This document shows positions 16,505 through 26,781 of a stretch of DNA of 64,000 nt, one piece after another. The notes beneath the pieces were generated by a model. That model made no database searches. It had not been told where the DNA came from and was given only the letters and a program-made list of their open reading frames with translations. The DNA is from Pseudomonadota bacterium (GTDB lineage: Bacteria; Pseudomonadota; Gammaproteobacteria; Burkholderiales; Burkholderiaceae_C): the NCBI GenBank assembly GCA_023387335.1, contig JAEWIF010000052.1, positions 62,001 through 126,000 on the forward strand, given 5' to 3'. How positions within the stretch are numbered: position 1 is the stretch's first letter; each line of letters opens with the position of its first letter. Made by a program: the position numbers and the translations under genes.

Positions 16505-17614
16505 GTGGACGGCACGCTCAAGCTGCTGCTGGCCGGCGACGTGATGACCGGCCGCGGCATCGACCAGGTCCTGCCCCATCCCGGCGATCCGCTGCTGCAC
16601 GAGGAGTGGGTGCGCGACGCGCGCGACTACGTGCGGCTGGCCGAGCGAGTGAACGGTCCTGTCCCCGCGCCGGTGCCCGTGGACTACCCCTGGGGCGACG
16701 CGCTCGCCGCCATGGACCGCCAAGGTCCCTCGGTGCGCATCGTCAATCTCGAAACGGCCGTCACCGCGCGCGGCGAGCCCTGGCCCGGCAAGGGCATCCA
16801 CTACCGGATGCATCCCGCGCATCTCGCCTGCCTTGCCGCGGCGCGGCTGCACGCCTGCGCGCTAGCCAACAACCACGTGCTCGACTGGGGCCGCGAGGGG
16901 CTTGAGGACACGCTGGCGACGCTCACCGCGGGCGGCCTTCGCATCGCGGGCGCCGGCCGCGATCGCGCGCACGCCTGGTCGCCGGCCGTGCTGCCATGGG
17001 CGGGCGGCGGGCGCGTGCTGCTGTTCTCCTGCGCCACGCGGAGCAGCGGCGTGCCGCGCGCCTGGGCGGCGCGTGCGCAACGATCGGGCGTCGCGTTGCT
17101 GCCGCGGTTGTCGGATCGCGCCGCGCATGCGCTGGCCCGCCTCGTCCAAGCGCACCGGCAACCGGGCGATCGGGTCGTCGTCTCCCTCCACTGGGGCGGC
17201 AACTGGGGAATGGCGGTGCCTGCATCGCACCAGGCGTTCGCGCGCCGGCTCATCGAGCTCGGCGCCGCCGACGTGGTGCACGGCCATTCCTCGCACCATC
17301 CGCTGCCGATCGAGGTGTGGCATGGCAAGGCCATCCTGTACGGCTGCGGCGACCTCGTGAACGACTACGAGGGCATTGGTGGACACGGCAGCCTGCGCTG
17401 CGATTGCGGCTGCCTCTACGCGCTCACGCTCGACGAAGCCGGTGCCTTGCAGCGGCTGGAGATCGATCCGATGCAACTTCGCCGCTTCCGGCTCGAACAC
17501 GCGGACGCCAGGGCCCGCGCCTGGCTGCGGACGATCTTCGACGAGGGCGGCCGCGCGTTCGGCAGCCGCGTCCAGGGCAACGCCGACACGCGCTTCGTGC
17601 TCGGCTGGACCTGA
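16505..17614 (+). CDS. CapA-family (PGA_cap) metallophosphatase-like protein
   Basis: A 369-residue protein related to the poly-gamma-glutamate capsule protein CapA/PgsA. Motifs: LLLAGDVMTGRGID at the N-terminus, RIVNLETAVT, ALANNHVLDWG, SLHWGGNWG and DVVHGHSSHHPLPIE, giving a metal site of Asp, Glu, Asn and His residues. There is no evident signal peptide, so a cytosolic phosphatase-like role on a small molecule is likely. The start is GTG after GGGAGGCGGCC. It ends the D-amino-acid enzyme/RidA operon; no capBC genes are nearby, so capsule synthesis is unlikely. Confidence 0.83.
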   Translation: MDGTLKLLLAGDVMTGRGIDQVLPHPGDPLLHEEWVRDARDYVRLAERVNGPVPAPVPVDYPWGDALAAMDRQGPSVRIVNLETAVTARGEPWPGKGIHYRMHPAHLACLAAARLHACALANNHVLDWGREGLEDTLATLTAGGLRIAGAGRDRAHAWSPAVLPWAGGGRVLLFSCATRSSGVPRAWAARAQRSGVALLPRLSDRAAHALARLVQAHRQPGDRVVVSLHWGGNWGMAVPASHQAFARRLIELGAADVVHGHSSHHPLPIEVWHGKAILYGCGDLVNDYEGIGGHGSLRCDCGCLYALTLDEAGALQRLEIDPMQLRRFRLEHADARARAWLRTIFDEGGRAFGSRVQGNADTRFVLGWT

Positions 17615-17677
17615 GCGCGGCGCGCGCTCACGGGCGAATTTCCCCTTCGCGCCTTCCGCCGTTCCATGTAGGATTAC

Positions 17678-17691
17678 TGAAACTGGTTTCA
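17678..17691. promoter_or_regulatory. PtxS-type operator O1, in front of the LacI gene
   Basis: TGAAACTGGTTTCA, a 14-bp palindrome with only the central pair mismatched, ends 7 bp before the ATG of the LacI gene. It resembles the PtxS operator (TGAAACCGGTTTCA) of Pseudomonas and suggests autorepression. Confidence 0.8.
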
Positions 17692-17698
17692 GAAAACC

Positions 17699-18742
17699 AT
17701 GCCCAGCAAGCCTACGAGCCCCTCCCTCACCGCCTTCAGTCCGCGCATCACCATCGCCGACGTCGCGGAGAAGGCCGGGGTGTCCAAGGCCACGGTGTCG
17801 CGGTTCCTGAACCGCCGCGACGAGCTGCTGACGCCCGAGATCGCCACCCGCGTCGAGACCGCCATCGCCGCGCTGGGCTACACGCCCAGCCCGATGGCGC
17901 AGGCGCTCAAGCGGGGGCGTTCGCGCCTCGTGGGCCTGGTCGTGGCCGACGTCACCAACCCGTTCTCGGTGGCCGTGCTGCGCGGCGCCGAGAAGGCCTG
18001 CCAGGACGCCGGCTACCGGCTGATGCTGTTCAACCTGGGCGATGACTGGCACCTCGAGCGCGACGCCATCGAGATGCTGGCTTCGTACCAGGTCGAGGGG
18101 ATGATCCTCAACACGCTGGGGCGCGACGAGGGCGCGGCCGCCGCGGCCGCCCGGCAGGGCCGCCCCGTCGTGCTGGTCGACCGCCGCCACGCCAACATGC
18201 AGGCGGACTTCGTCTCCATCGACAACCAGGGCGCGGTGCGGATGGCCGCGGCGCACCTGCTGGAGCACGGCTGGGACGACCTCCTCTTCGTCACCGAGCC
18301 GGCCGCCGGCGTCAGCTCGCGCGAGGAGCGCGTGGCCGCGTTCCTCGCCTTCGTGGCGGGCCATCCGCAGGCGGCGGGCCGCAGCTTCGAGTCGACGGCG
18401 ACGGGCGCCGCCGCCCTCGCCAGCGAGCTGCAGGAATTGCGATCGCGCGGCCGCCGGCCCGCGGTGCTGGCCAGCAACTCGGTCATCACGCTGCGCATCG
18501 CCGACGCCGTGCAGCGCCTGGGCTGGACCTTCGGGCAGGACCTCGGCTTCGTCGGCATCGACGAGACCGAATGGGCGCCGCTGGTCGGGCCCGGCCTGAC
18601 CACCGTGGCCCAGCCGACCGACGCCCTCGGCCGGCTCGCCACCGCCTGCCTGCTGGAGCGCCTGAAAGGCCTGGACGTGCCGCCGCGCCAGATCCTGCTG
18701 TCGGGGCAGCTGGTGGAACGGGCCTCGTCCACCAGGCAGTGA
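17699..18742 (+). CDS. ptxS: LacI-family repressor, PtxS-like
   Basis: A 347-residue LacI/GalR protein. The HTH is ITIADVAEKAGVSKATVSRF (about 17-36) with the hinge helix motif PSPMAQALKRGRS, followed by a periplasmic-binding-protein-like effector domain (LVGLVVADVTNPFSVAVLRG). PtxS represses 2-ketogluconate genes in Pseudomonas and is released by 2-ketogluconate. Here the same kind of operator occurs once before this gene and twice before the downstream operon, and the operon ends in kguE-kguK-kguD, which supports the name. A different sugar acid cannot be excluded. Confidence 0.85.
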   Translation: MPSKPTSPSLTAFSPRITIADVAEKAGVSKATVSRFLNRRDELLTPEIATRVETAIAALGYTPSPMAQALKRGRSRLVGLVVADVTNPFSVAVLRGAEKACQDAGYRLMLFNLGDDWHLERDAIEMLASYQVEGMILNTLGRDEGAAAAAARQGRPVVLVDRRHANMQADFVSIDNQGAVRMAAAHLLEHGWDDLLFVTEPAAGVSSREERVAAFLAFVAGHPQAAGRSFESTATGAAALASELQELRSRGRRPAVLASNSVITLRIADAVQRLGWTFGQDLGFVGIDETEWAPLVGPGLTTVAQPTDALGRLATACLLERLKGLDVPPRQILLSGQLVERASSTRQ

Positions 18743-18767
18743 GTACGTGTTTACCCTGATGCTCTCC

Positions 18768-18781
18768 TGAAACCGGTTTCT
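18768..18781. promoter_or_regulatory. PtxS-type operator O2
   Basis: TGAAACCGGTTTCT has a perfect 12-bp core palindrome GAAACCGGTTTC (18769-18780). It abuts the -10 element, so bound repressor would cover the spacer between the -35 and -10 regions. Confidence 0.85.
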
Positions 18782-18786
18782 ATAAT
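18781..18786 (+). promoter_or_regulatory. Consensus -10 box of the kgu/ABC operon promoter
   Basis: TATAAT lies exactly between operators O2 and O3, 43 bp upstream of the first permease start. No good -35 box is visible about 17 bp upstream, so the promoter may be weak at -35. Confidence 0.7.
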
Positions 18787-18793
18787 CGGGCCC

Positions 18794-18807
18794 AGAAACC
18801 GGTTTCA
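18794..18807. promoter_or_regulatory. PtxS-type operator O3
   Basis: AGAAACCGGTTTCA shares the 12-bp core of O2 (18795-18806), with centres 26 bp apart. It covers the expected transcription start. Confidence 0.85.
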
Positions 18808-18828
18808 GCCCAACAGAACCGCCTGCAC

Positions 18829-19500
18829 GTGAACTACAACTTCCAGTTCCAGGACGTCTTCGCCGCCTGGCCGATGCTGCTTCAAGGCACCTGGATCACG
18901 ATCCAGCTGTCCCTGACGGCCACGGTCCTCGGCCTCGCGCTCGCCATCGTCTGCGCCTGGGCCAAGACCTCGGGCCCCGCGCCCGCCCGCTGGGTGGTCA
19001 ACGCCTACATCGAGCTGATCCGCAACACGCCGTTCCTGGTTCAGCTGTTCTTCTTCTTCTTCGCCCTGCCCGCGCTGGGCCTGCGCTGGTCGGCCCACGC
19101 GGCCGCGCTGGTGGCGATGGTGGTGAACCTCGGCGCCTACGCCACGGAGATCATCCGCGCGGGCATCGAGTCGGTGCCGCGCGGCCAGATCGAAGCCGGC
19201 CTGGCCCTGAACCTCAAGCGCCACCAGGTCTTCCGCTTCATCATCCTGAAGCCGGCGCTCAAGGCGATCTATCCCGCGCTCACCAGCCAGTTCATCCTGC
19301 TGATGCTCAGCTCGGCGGTGGTCTCCGCGATCTCGGCCGACGACCTGACCTCGGTGGCGGCCAACCTGCAGTCGCAGACCTTCCGCAGCTTCGAGATCTA
19401 CATCGTGGTGACGGGCATCTACCTGGCGCTGGCGCTGGCCTTCTCGGCGCTGTTCCGTTTCGTCTACCAGCTGACGCTGAACTACCCGGACCGCCGCTGA
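18829..19500 (+). CDS. Amino-acid-type (HisM/GlnP family) ABC permease 1 of the kgu operon
   Basis: A 223-residue inner-membrane protein with about five hydrophobic segments. The PAAT permease motif is IELIRNTPFLVQLFFFFFALP, written in two parts: IELIRNTPFLVQ and LFFFFFALP. The coupling loop is GIESVPRGQIEAGLALNLKRHQ, read as GIESVPRGQIE and AGLALNLKRHQ. It starts with GTG, with only a weak ribosome site. First gene after the PtxS-type operators, it overlaps the next permease gene by one base. It should pair with the 19500-20153 product, the 20193 binding protein and the 21004 ATPase. Confidence 0.9.
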   Translation: MNYNFQFQDVFAAWPMLLQGTWITIQLSLTATVLGLALAIVCAWAKTSGPAPARWVVNAYIELIRNTPFLVQLFFFFFALPALGLRWSAHAAALVAMVVNLGAYATEIIRAGIESVPRGQIEAGLALNLKRHQVFRFIILKPALKAIYPALTSQFILLMLSSAVVSAISADDLTSVAANLQSQTFRSFEIYIVVTGIYLALALAFSALFRFVYQLTLNYPDRR

Positions 19501-20153
19501 TGCGAACCTTCGGCTTCCCCGAATTCCTGTTCATCCTCGAGGCCGCGAAGTGGACCATCGCGCTGTCGATGATCGCCTTCGCGGGCGGCGCCATCGGCGG
19601 CCTGCTGGTGGCGCTGGGCCGCACCAGCGAGAACGCGGTGGCCCGGCGCGCGTCCGCCGTGTTCGTGCAGATCTTCCAGGGTACGCCGCTGCTGCTGCAG
19701 CTGTTCCTGGTGTTCTTCGGCGGCCCCGTGATGGGCGTCGACCTGAACCCCTGGATCGCTGCCGGCATCGCGCTCGTCCTCAACACCAGCGCCTTCCTGG
19801 GCGAGATCTGGCGCGGCTGCATCCAGGCGATCCCGCACGGCCAGACCGAGGCGGCGCACGCGCTCGGCCTGCACTACTTCGCCCGCATGCGCGACGTGAT
19901 CCTGCCGCAGGCCTTCAAGATCGCCCTGCCGCCCACGGTCGGCTACATGGTGCAGGTGGTCAAGGGCACTTCGCTGGCCGCGATCATCGGCTTCGCCGAA
20001 GTGACCCGCGCCGGCCAGATCATCAACAACGCAACCTTCCAGCCGCTGATCGTGTTCAGCCTGGTGGCTGCCATCTATTTCGCGCTGTGCTGGCCCCTGT
20101 CGCTGCTGGCCGCGCGGATGGAGCGTCGCCAGGCGGCGGCGCTCGCGCGCTGA
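19500..20153 (+). CDS. Amino-acid-type ABC permease 2 of the kgu operon
   Basis: A 217-residue membrane protein, second subunit of the heterodimeric permease. Motifs: VFVQIFQGTPLLLQLFLVFF and the coupling loop WRGCIQAIPHGQTEAAHALG. Its ATG overlaps the stop codon of permease 1 (TGATG), which indicates coupled translation. Hydrophobic helices run through the whole length. Confidence 0.9.
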   Translation: MRTFGFPEFLFILEAAKWTIALSMIAFAGGAIGGLLVALGRTSENAVARRASAVFVQIFQGTPLLLQLFLVFFGGPVMGVDLNPWIAAGIALVLNTSAFLGEIWRGCIQAIPHGQTEAAHALGLHYFARMRDVILPQAFKIALPPTVGYMVQVVKGTSLAAIIGFAEVTRAGQIINNATFQPLIVFSLVAAIYFALCWPLSLLAARMERRQAAALAR

Positions 20154-20192
20154 CCCTTCCCCCTTTTTCTTCCAACCCGGAGACTTACGAAG

Positions 20193-20981
20193 ATGCAAAC
20201 CTTCTCCCGCCGTGCTTTCGCCGCCCTCGGCCTCGTGGCCAGCGCCTCCCTGCTCGCCGTGCCCGCCTGGGCCCAGAGCCTCGAAGAGCTGAAGAAGAAG
20301 GGCGAGATCAACGTCGGCCTGCTGGTGGACTTCCCGCCCTACGGCACCACCAACGCGCAGAACCAGCCCGACGGCTACGACGCCGACGTCGCGCGCCTGC
20401 TGTCCAAGGACTGGGGCGTGAAGGTCAACCTCGTGCCGGTGACCGGCCCGAACCGCATCCCGTTCCTGCTGACCAACAAGGTCGACCTCTTGATCGCCTC
20501 GCTGGCCATCACGCCCGAGCGCGCCAAGCAGGTGCAGTTCTCGCAGCCGTACTCGGCCGCCACCATCGTGCTGTACGGCCCGAAGAAGACCGCCATCAAG
20601 GCGCCCGCCGACCTCAAGCCGCTGAAGGTGGGCGTCGCCCGCGCCAGCACCCAGGACGTGGCGCTGACCGGCGTCGCACCCCAGGGCACCGAGATCCGCC
20701 GCTTCGACGACGACGCGTCCGCCATGCAGGCCCTGATGTCCGGCCAGGTCGACGCCATCGGCTGCTCCACCACCGTGGCCGCGCAGATCGACAAGCGCCA
20801 GCCCAACACCTACGAGCCCAAGTTCACCCTGCGCCAGCAGGAGATGGCCGTCGCCATGCGCCCGGGCCAGGACGCGCTGCTGAAGTCGGTCAACGAGTTC
20901 GTGGCCAAGAACACGGCCAACGGCGAGCTGAACAAGCTGTACCGCAAGTGGCTGCAGACCGACCTGCCCAAGATGCAGTAA
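20193..20981 (+). CDS. Periplasmic binding protein of the PAAT ABC importer, probably for a sugar acid
   Basis: A 262-residue SBP_bac_3 protein with a signal peptide (MQTFSRRAFAALG, cleavage near AWAQS). The lobe-1 motif FPPYGTTN with GYDADVA, and the Arg that holds the ligand carboxylate (R110 in ITPERAKQVQFSQPY), are kept. The Asp that holds the alpha-amino group in amino-acid binders, normally in a VDAVVTD segment, is replaced: here VDAIGCST places Ser192 there. That fits a ligand with a carboxylate but no amino group, such as 2-ketogluconate. GGAGACTTACGAAG precedes the start. The residue alignment is by eye. Confidence 0.88.
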   Translation: MQTFSRRAFAALGLVASASLLAVPAWAQSLEELKKKGEINVGLLVDFPPYGTTNAQNQPDGYDADVARLLSKDWGVKVNLVPVTGPNRIPFLLTNKVDLLIASLAITPERAKQVQFSQPYSAATIVLYGPKKTAIKAPADLKPLKVGVARASTQDVALTGVAPQGTEIRRFDDDASAMQALMSGQVDAIGCSTTVAAQIDKRQPNTYEPKFTLRQQEMAVAMRPGQDALLKSVNEFVAKNTANGELNKLYRKWLQTDLPKMQ

Positions 20982-21003
20982 CGGATAGCAAGCGGGGAAC
21001 AGC

Positions 21004-21792
21004 ATGAACGACCGAGCCCAGGCCGGCGCCGCGCCCATCATCCGCATGGAAGGTGTGCAGAAGTGGTACGGCAAGTTCCAGGTGCTCACCGACATCGACC
21101 TGCAGGTCGCGCCGGGTGAGCGCATCGTGGTGTGCGGGCCCTCGGGCTCGGGCAAGTCCACGCTGATCCGCTGCATCAACGGCCTCGAGACCGTCCAGCA
21201 GGGACGGATCGAGGTCGACGGCATCGACCTCACCGGCCACAAGCGCAACGTCGACAAGGTGCGCGCCGAGGTCGGCATGGTGTTCCAGCAGTTCAACCTG
21301 TTCCCGCACCTCACCATCCTGCAGAACTGCACGCTGGCGCCGATGCGCACGCGCGGCGTGAGCAAGGAGGAAGCGGAAGCCACGGCGATGAAGTACCTCA
21401 CGCGGGTGCGCATCCCCGACCAGGCGCTCAAGTACCCGAGCCAGCTGTCCGGCGGCCAGCAGCAGCGCGTGGCGATCGCCCGGGCGCTGTGCATGACGCC
21501 TCGCATCATGCTGTTCGACGAGCCCACCTCCGCGCTCGACCCCGAGATGGTCAAGGAGGTGCTCGACACCATGATCGGCCTGGCCGAGGAAGGCATGACG
21601 ATGCTGTGCGTCACGCACGAGATGGGCTTCGCCCGCAGCGTGGCCGACCGCGTCATCTTCATGGCCGACGGCCGCATCGTGGAGCAGGCGCCACCCGAAC
21701 GCTTCTTCACCCAGCCGCAGAACGAGAAGACCCGCAACTTCCTGGGCCAGATCCTCAGCTCGCACCACCATCCGCAACCGGTGTCGGCGTGA
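21004..21792 (+). CDS. ABC transporter ATPase (GlnQ/HisP type) of the kgu operon
   Basis: A 262-residue ATPase. Walker A is GPSGSGKST (45-53), the signature is LSGGQQQRVAIARAL, Walker B is IMLFDEPTSALD, and the H-loop is VTHEMGFA. It follows the binding-protein gene by 22 bp and its stop overlaps the kguE start (TGATG). It energises the two permeases above. Confidence 0.92.
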   Translation: MNDRAQAGAAPIIRMEGVQKWYGKFQVLTDIDLQVAPGERIVVCGPSGSGKSTLIRCINGLETVQQGRIEVDGIDLTGHKRNVDKVRAEVGMVFQQFNLFPHLTILQNCTLAPMRTRGVSKEEAEATAMKYLTRVRIPDQALKYPSQLSGGQQQRVAIARALCMTPRIMLFDEPTSALDPEMVKEVLDTMIGLAEEGMTMLCVTHEMGFARSVADRVIFMADGRIVEQAPPERFFTQPQNEKTRNFLGQILSSHHHPQPVSA

Positions 21793-22562
21793 TGCAGCAG
21801 GTTTTGATCTCGCTGTCGTCCTTCGGGGCGGCGGAAGTGCGGCGCCATGGCCAGCTGTGGTTCACCCGCCTCGCGCAACAGGCCGGCGCCGACGGCGTCG
21901 AGGTGCGCGGCGAACTGCTGGTCGATCCCGCCGCCGAGCTTCCCGAGATCGCCCGCGCGGTCGCGCAGTGGGGCGGGCTAGTTGTCTATTCCAGCCCCGA
22001 GCCGCTCTGGGCGGCCGACGGGTCGCTCGACTTCGCGGCGGTGCAACGCGCCGTCGATGCCGCACGGCGGCTCGGCGCGCCGCGCCTGAAGATGTCGATC
22101 GGTGACTTCCGCGGCGCCGCGGCCGGCGACTTCCGCCGGCTGGCCGAGACGGTCGCCGGCCTCGACCTCGTGATCGAGAACGACCAGACGGCCGCCGCCG
22201 GCACGGTGGACGCCTTGCAGGCCTTCTTCCGCGCCGCGGACCAGGCCGGCACGCCGCTGCCGATGACGTTCGACATGGGCAACTGGCACTGGACCGGCGA
22301 AGACCCGCTGGACGCCGCGCGCGCCTTCTCCGCCCGCGTGGGCTACGTGCATTGCAAGGGCGTGCAGCGCCAGCCGAAGCGCTGGGTCGCCGTGCTCATC
22401 GCCGATTCCGCCGCACCGTGGCGCGCCCTGCTGCGCGCGATGCCCCGCGCCCTGCCCTGGGCGATCGAATACCCGCTGGTCGGCGACGACCTGCTGGAGA
22501 CGACGCGCGCCGAGATCCGCCAACTTCGAGAGGCCTCCGAACGCCTCGGAGCCTTCGCATGA
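21792..22562 (+). CDS. kguE: KguE-like TIM-barrel epimerase
   Basis: A 256-residue sugar-phosphate isomerase/epimerase-type barrel. Visible metal-site candidates are VIENDQ (Glu/Asp), MTFDMGNWHW (Asp/His), YVHCKGV (His) and IEYPLVGDD (Glu). KguE accompanies KguK and KguD in Pseudomonas 2-ketogluconate operons, but its exact reaction is not settled. Start and stop overlap the flanking genes (TGATG on the left, ATGA on the right), so the whole set is translationally coupled. Confidence 0.8.
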   Translation: MQQVLISLSSFGAAEVRRHGQLWFTRLAQQAGADGVEVRGELLVDPAAELPEIARAVAQWGGLVVYSSPEPLWAADGSLDFAAVQRAVDAARRLGAPRLKMSIGDFRGAAAGDFRRLAETVAGLDLVIENDQTAAAGTVDALQAFFRAADQAGTPLPMTFDMGNWHWTGEDPLDAARAFSARVGYVHCKGVQRQPKRWVAVLIADSAAPWRALLRAMPRALPWAIEYPLVGDDLLETTRAEIRQLREASERLGAFA

Positions 22563-23503
22563 ACTTGCGCTACGACGTCGTCACCTTCGGCGAGATGATG
22601 CAGATGTTCATCGCCGACGGTCCGGGTCCGCTGGAGTCGGTCCGCACCTTCCACAAGCGCACCGCCGGCGCCGAGACCAACGTCGCGATCGGACTGGCGC
22701 GCCTGGGCCTGCGCGTGGGCTGGGCCAGCCGCCTGGGCGACGATTCCATGGGCCGCTACCTGCTGGCCGAGATGAAGCGCGAAGGCGTCGATTGCAGCAA
22801 GGTCGCCTTCGAGGCGGGCCAGCGCACCGGCTTCCAGTTCAAGGGCCGCACCACGGACGGCAGCGATCCACCGGTCGAGTACCACCGCAAGGGTTCGGCG
22901 GCCAGCCGCATGGGTCCCGCCGACGTCGACGAGGACTGGCTGCGCTCCTCGCGCCACCTGCATGCCACCGGCGTCTTTCCCGCGATCTCCGAGACGGCGC
23001 GCGCCGCCGCCCACAAGACGCTGGACGTGATGCGCGCGGCCGGCCGCACCATCTCGTTCGACCCCAATTTGCGGCCGACGCTCTGGGCCACGCCCGAGGA
23101 CATGCGGCGCGAGATCAACGCCCTCGCCTTCAAGGCCGACTGGGTGCTGCCCGGCCTGGAGGAAGGCCGCTTCCTCACGGGCGAGGCCTCGCCCGAGGCC
23201 ATCGCGCGCTTCTACCGCGAGCGCGGTGCGAAGCTGGTCGCCGTCAAGCTCGGGCCGGAAGGCGCGTACTTCGACGCCGAGGAAGGCAAGGGCCACGTGC
23301 CCGGCTTCCCGGTCAAGGAAGTGGTGGACACCGTGGGCGCGGGCGACGGCTTCGCGGTCGGGGTGATCACCGCGCTGCTGCAAGGCCGCGGCGTGGCCGA
23401 TGCCGTGCGCCGCGGCTCCTGGATCGGCGCGCGCGCGGTGCAGGTGCTGGGCGACACCGAAGGCCTGCCGACGACGGCCGACCTGGAAGCCGCCGGTCTA
23501 TGA
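22559..23503 (+). CDS. kguK: 2-ketogluconate kinase (PfkB family)
   Basis: A 314-residue PfkB sugar kinase. The N-terminal motif GAETNVAIGLARLG (37-50) and the C-terminal signature DTVGAGDGFAVG with catalytic D263 are intact. It is predicted to phosphorylate 2-keto-D-gluconate at C6 in the cytosol. It resembles 2-keto-3-deoxygluconate kinase (KdgK), so the substrate rests on context: PtxS-type operators upstream and a 2-ketoaldonate reductase directly downstream. Confidence 0.83.
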   Translation: MNLRYDVVTFGEMMQMFIADGPGPLESVRTFHKRTAGAETNVAIGLARLGLRVGWASRLGDDSMGRYLLAEMKREGVDCSKVAFEAGQRTGFQFKGRTTDGSDPPVEYHRKGSAASRMGPADVDEDWLRSSRHLHATGVFPAISETARAAAHKTLDVMRAAGRTISFDPNLRPTLWATPEDMRREINALAFKADWVLPGLEEGRFLTGEASPEAIARFYRERGAKLVAVKLGPEGAYFDAEEGKGHVPGFPVKEVVDTVGAGDGFAVGVITALLQGRGVADAVRRGSWIGARAVQVLGDTEGLPTTADLEAAGL

Positions 23504-24465
23504 CCCGCAAGACCGTCCTGGTCTTCCGCGAGCTGCCGCCGGACCAGCTGGCGCGCATCGGCGCGCTGCACGACGTCGTCCTCGCCAACCCGCGCAAGCC
23601 GGAGCAGAAGGACGCCTTCGAAGCGGCGCTGCAGCATGCGCACGGCCTCATCGGCTCCAGCTACGCGATCACGCCGGAACTCCTGGCGCGCGCCCCGCGG
23701 CTGGAAGTGATCAGCACCGTTTCGGTGGGCGTGGACAACTACCCGGTCGCGGCCTTGCGCGAGCGCGGCATCCTGCTGTGCCACACGCCCGGCGTGCTGA
23801 CCGAGACGACGGCCGACACCGTATTCGCGCTGGTCATGGCGGCCAGCCGCCGCATCGTCGAACTGGCGAACCACGTGCGCGAGGGCCACTGGGACCGCAA
23901 TATCGGCGAGGACCTGTTCGGCTGGGACGTGCACGGCAAGACGCTCGGCATCCTCGGCTTCGGCCGCATCGGGCAGGCCGTGGCGCGCCGCGCCGCTCTC
24001 GGCTTCGGCATGCCGGTGCTGTACCACAGCCGGCGTCCCGTGGACGTGCCGGAACTGGTCGGCCGCGCGACCCACGCGTCGCTCGACGACCTGCTGGCGC
24101 GCTCCGACATCGTCGCGGCGACCCTGCCGCTCACCGACGAGACGCGCAACCTGCTCGGTGCGCGCGAGTTCGGCCTGATGAAGCCAGGCGCGATCTTCGT
24201 CAACGGCGGCCGCGGCGGCACCGTGCAGGAAGACGCGCTGCTGCAGGCGCTGGACTCCGGGCACCTGCGCGCGGCCGGGCTCGACGTGTTCCGCACCGAG
24301 CCGCTGCCGAAGGACTCGCCCCTGATGCGGCATCCGCGCGTCACCGCCCTGCCCCACATCGGCTCGGCGACGCACGAGACGCGCTACGCGATGGCGCGGC
24401 TGGCCACCAGCAACCTGCTGCAGGCGCTGGCGGGCGAGCGGCCGGCGGACGTGTACTCGGCCTGA
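23500..24465 (+). CDS. kguD: 2-ketogluconate-6-phosphate reductase (D-2-hydroxyacid dehydrogenase family)
   Basis: A 321-residue dehydrogenase. The Rossmann motif is GFGRIG (153-158), followed by YHSRRP, whose arginines favour NADPH. The catalytic set is R238 (NGGRGG), E267 (RTEP) and H286 (LPHIGSATHE). It would reduce 2-keto-6-phosphogluconate to 6-phosphogluconate, feeding the pentose phosphate or Entner-Doudoroff routes. It overlaps kguK by 4 bp and is the last gene of the operon. Glyoxylate/hydroxypyruvate reductase (GhrB) is the close alternative. Confidence 0.83.
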   Translation: MTRKTVLVFRELPPDQLARIGALHDVVLANPRKPEQKDAFEAALQHAHGLIGSSYAITPELLARAPRLEVISTVSVGVDNYPVAALRERGILLCHTPGVLTETTADTVFALVMAASRRIVELANHVREGHWDRNIGEDLFGWDVHGKTLGILGFGRIGQAVARRAALGFGMPVLYHSRRPVDVPELVGRATHASLDDLLARSDIVAATLPLTDETRNLLGAREFGLMKPGAIFVNGGRGGTVQEDALLQALDSGHLRAAGLDVFRTEPLPKDSPLMRHPRVTALPHIGSATHETRYAMARLATSNLLQALAGERPADVYSA

Positions 24466-24484
24466 GCAGGCGACCTCGCGGCGT

Positions 24485-26686
<2,202 letters not shown>

Positions 26687-26781
26687 GCGGTTCTCCTTGG
26701 GTTCGGGCCATTCGCGGCGTGACGTGCAGCGTAGATCGGGTTCGCCGGTCCGTCGATTGGCCCTGCCGATGGCCGCGATAG

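Noticed and set aside
16505..17614. CapA gene taken as evidence of a poly-gamma-glutamate capsule
   Set aside because: No capB or capC genes are near and the neighbours are amino-acid enzymes; the family also includes non-capsule phosphatases.
26687..26781. OxyR-binding site in front of katG
   Set aside because: The 95-bp gap contains only scattered ATAG-like fragments with no regular spacing; not enough for a call.
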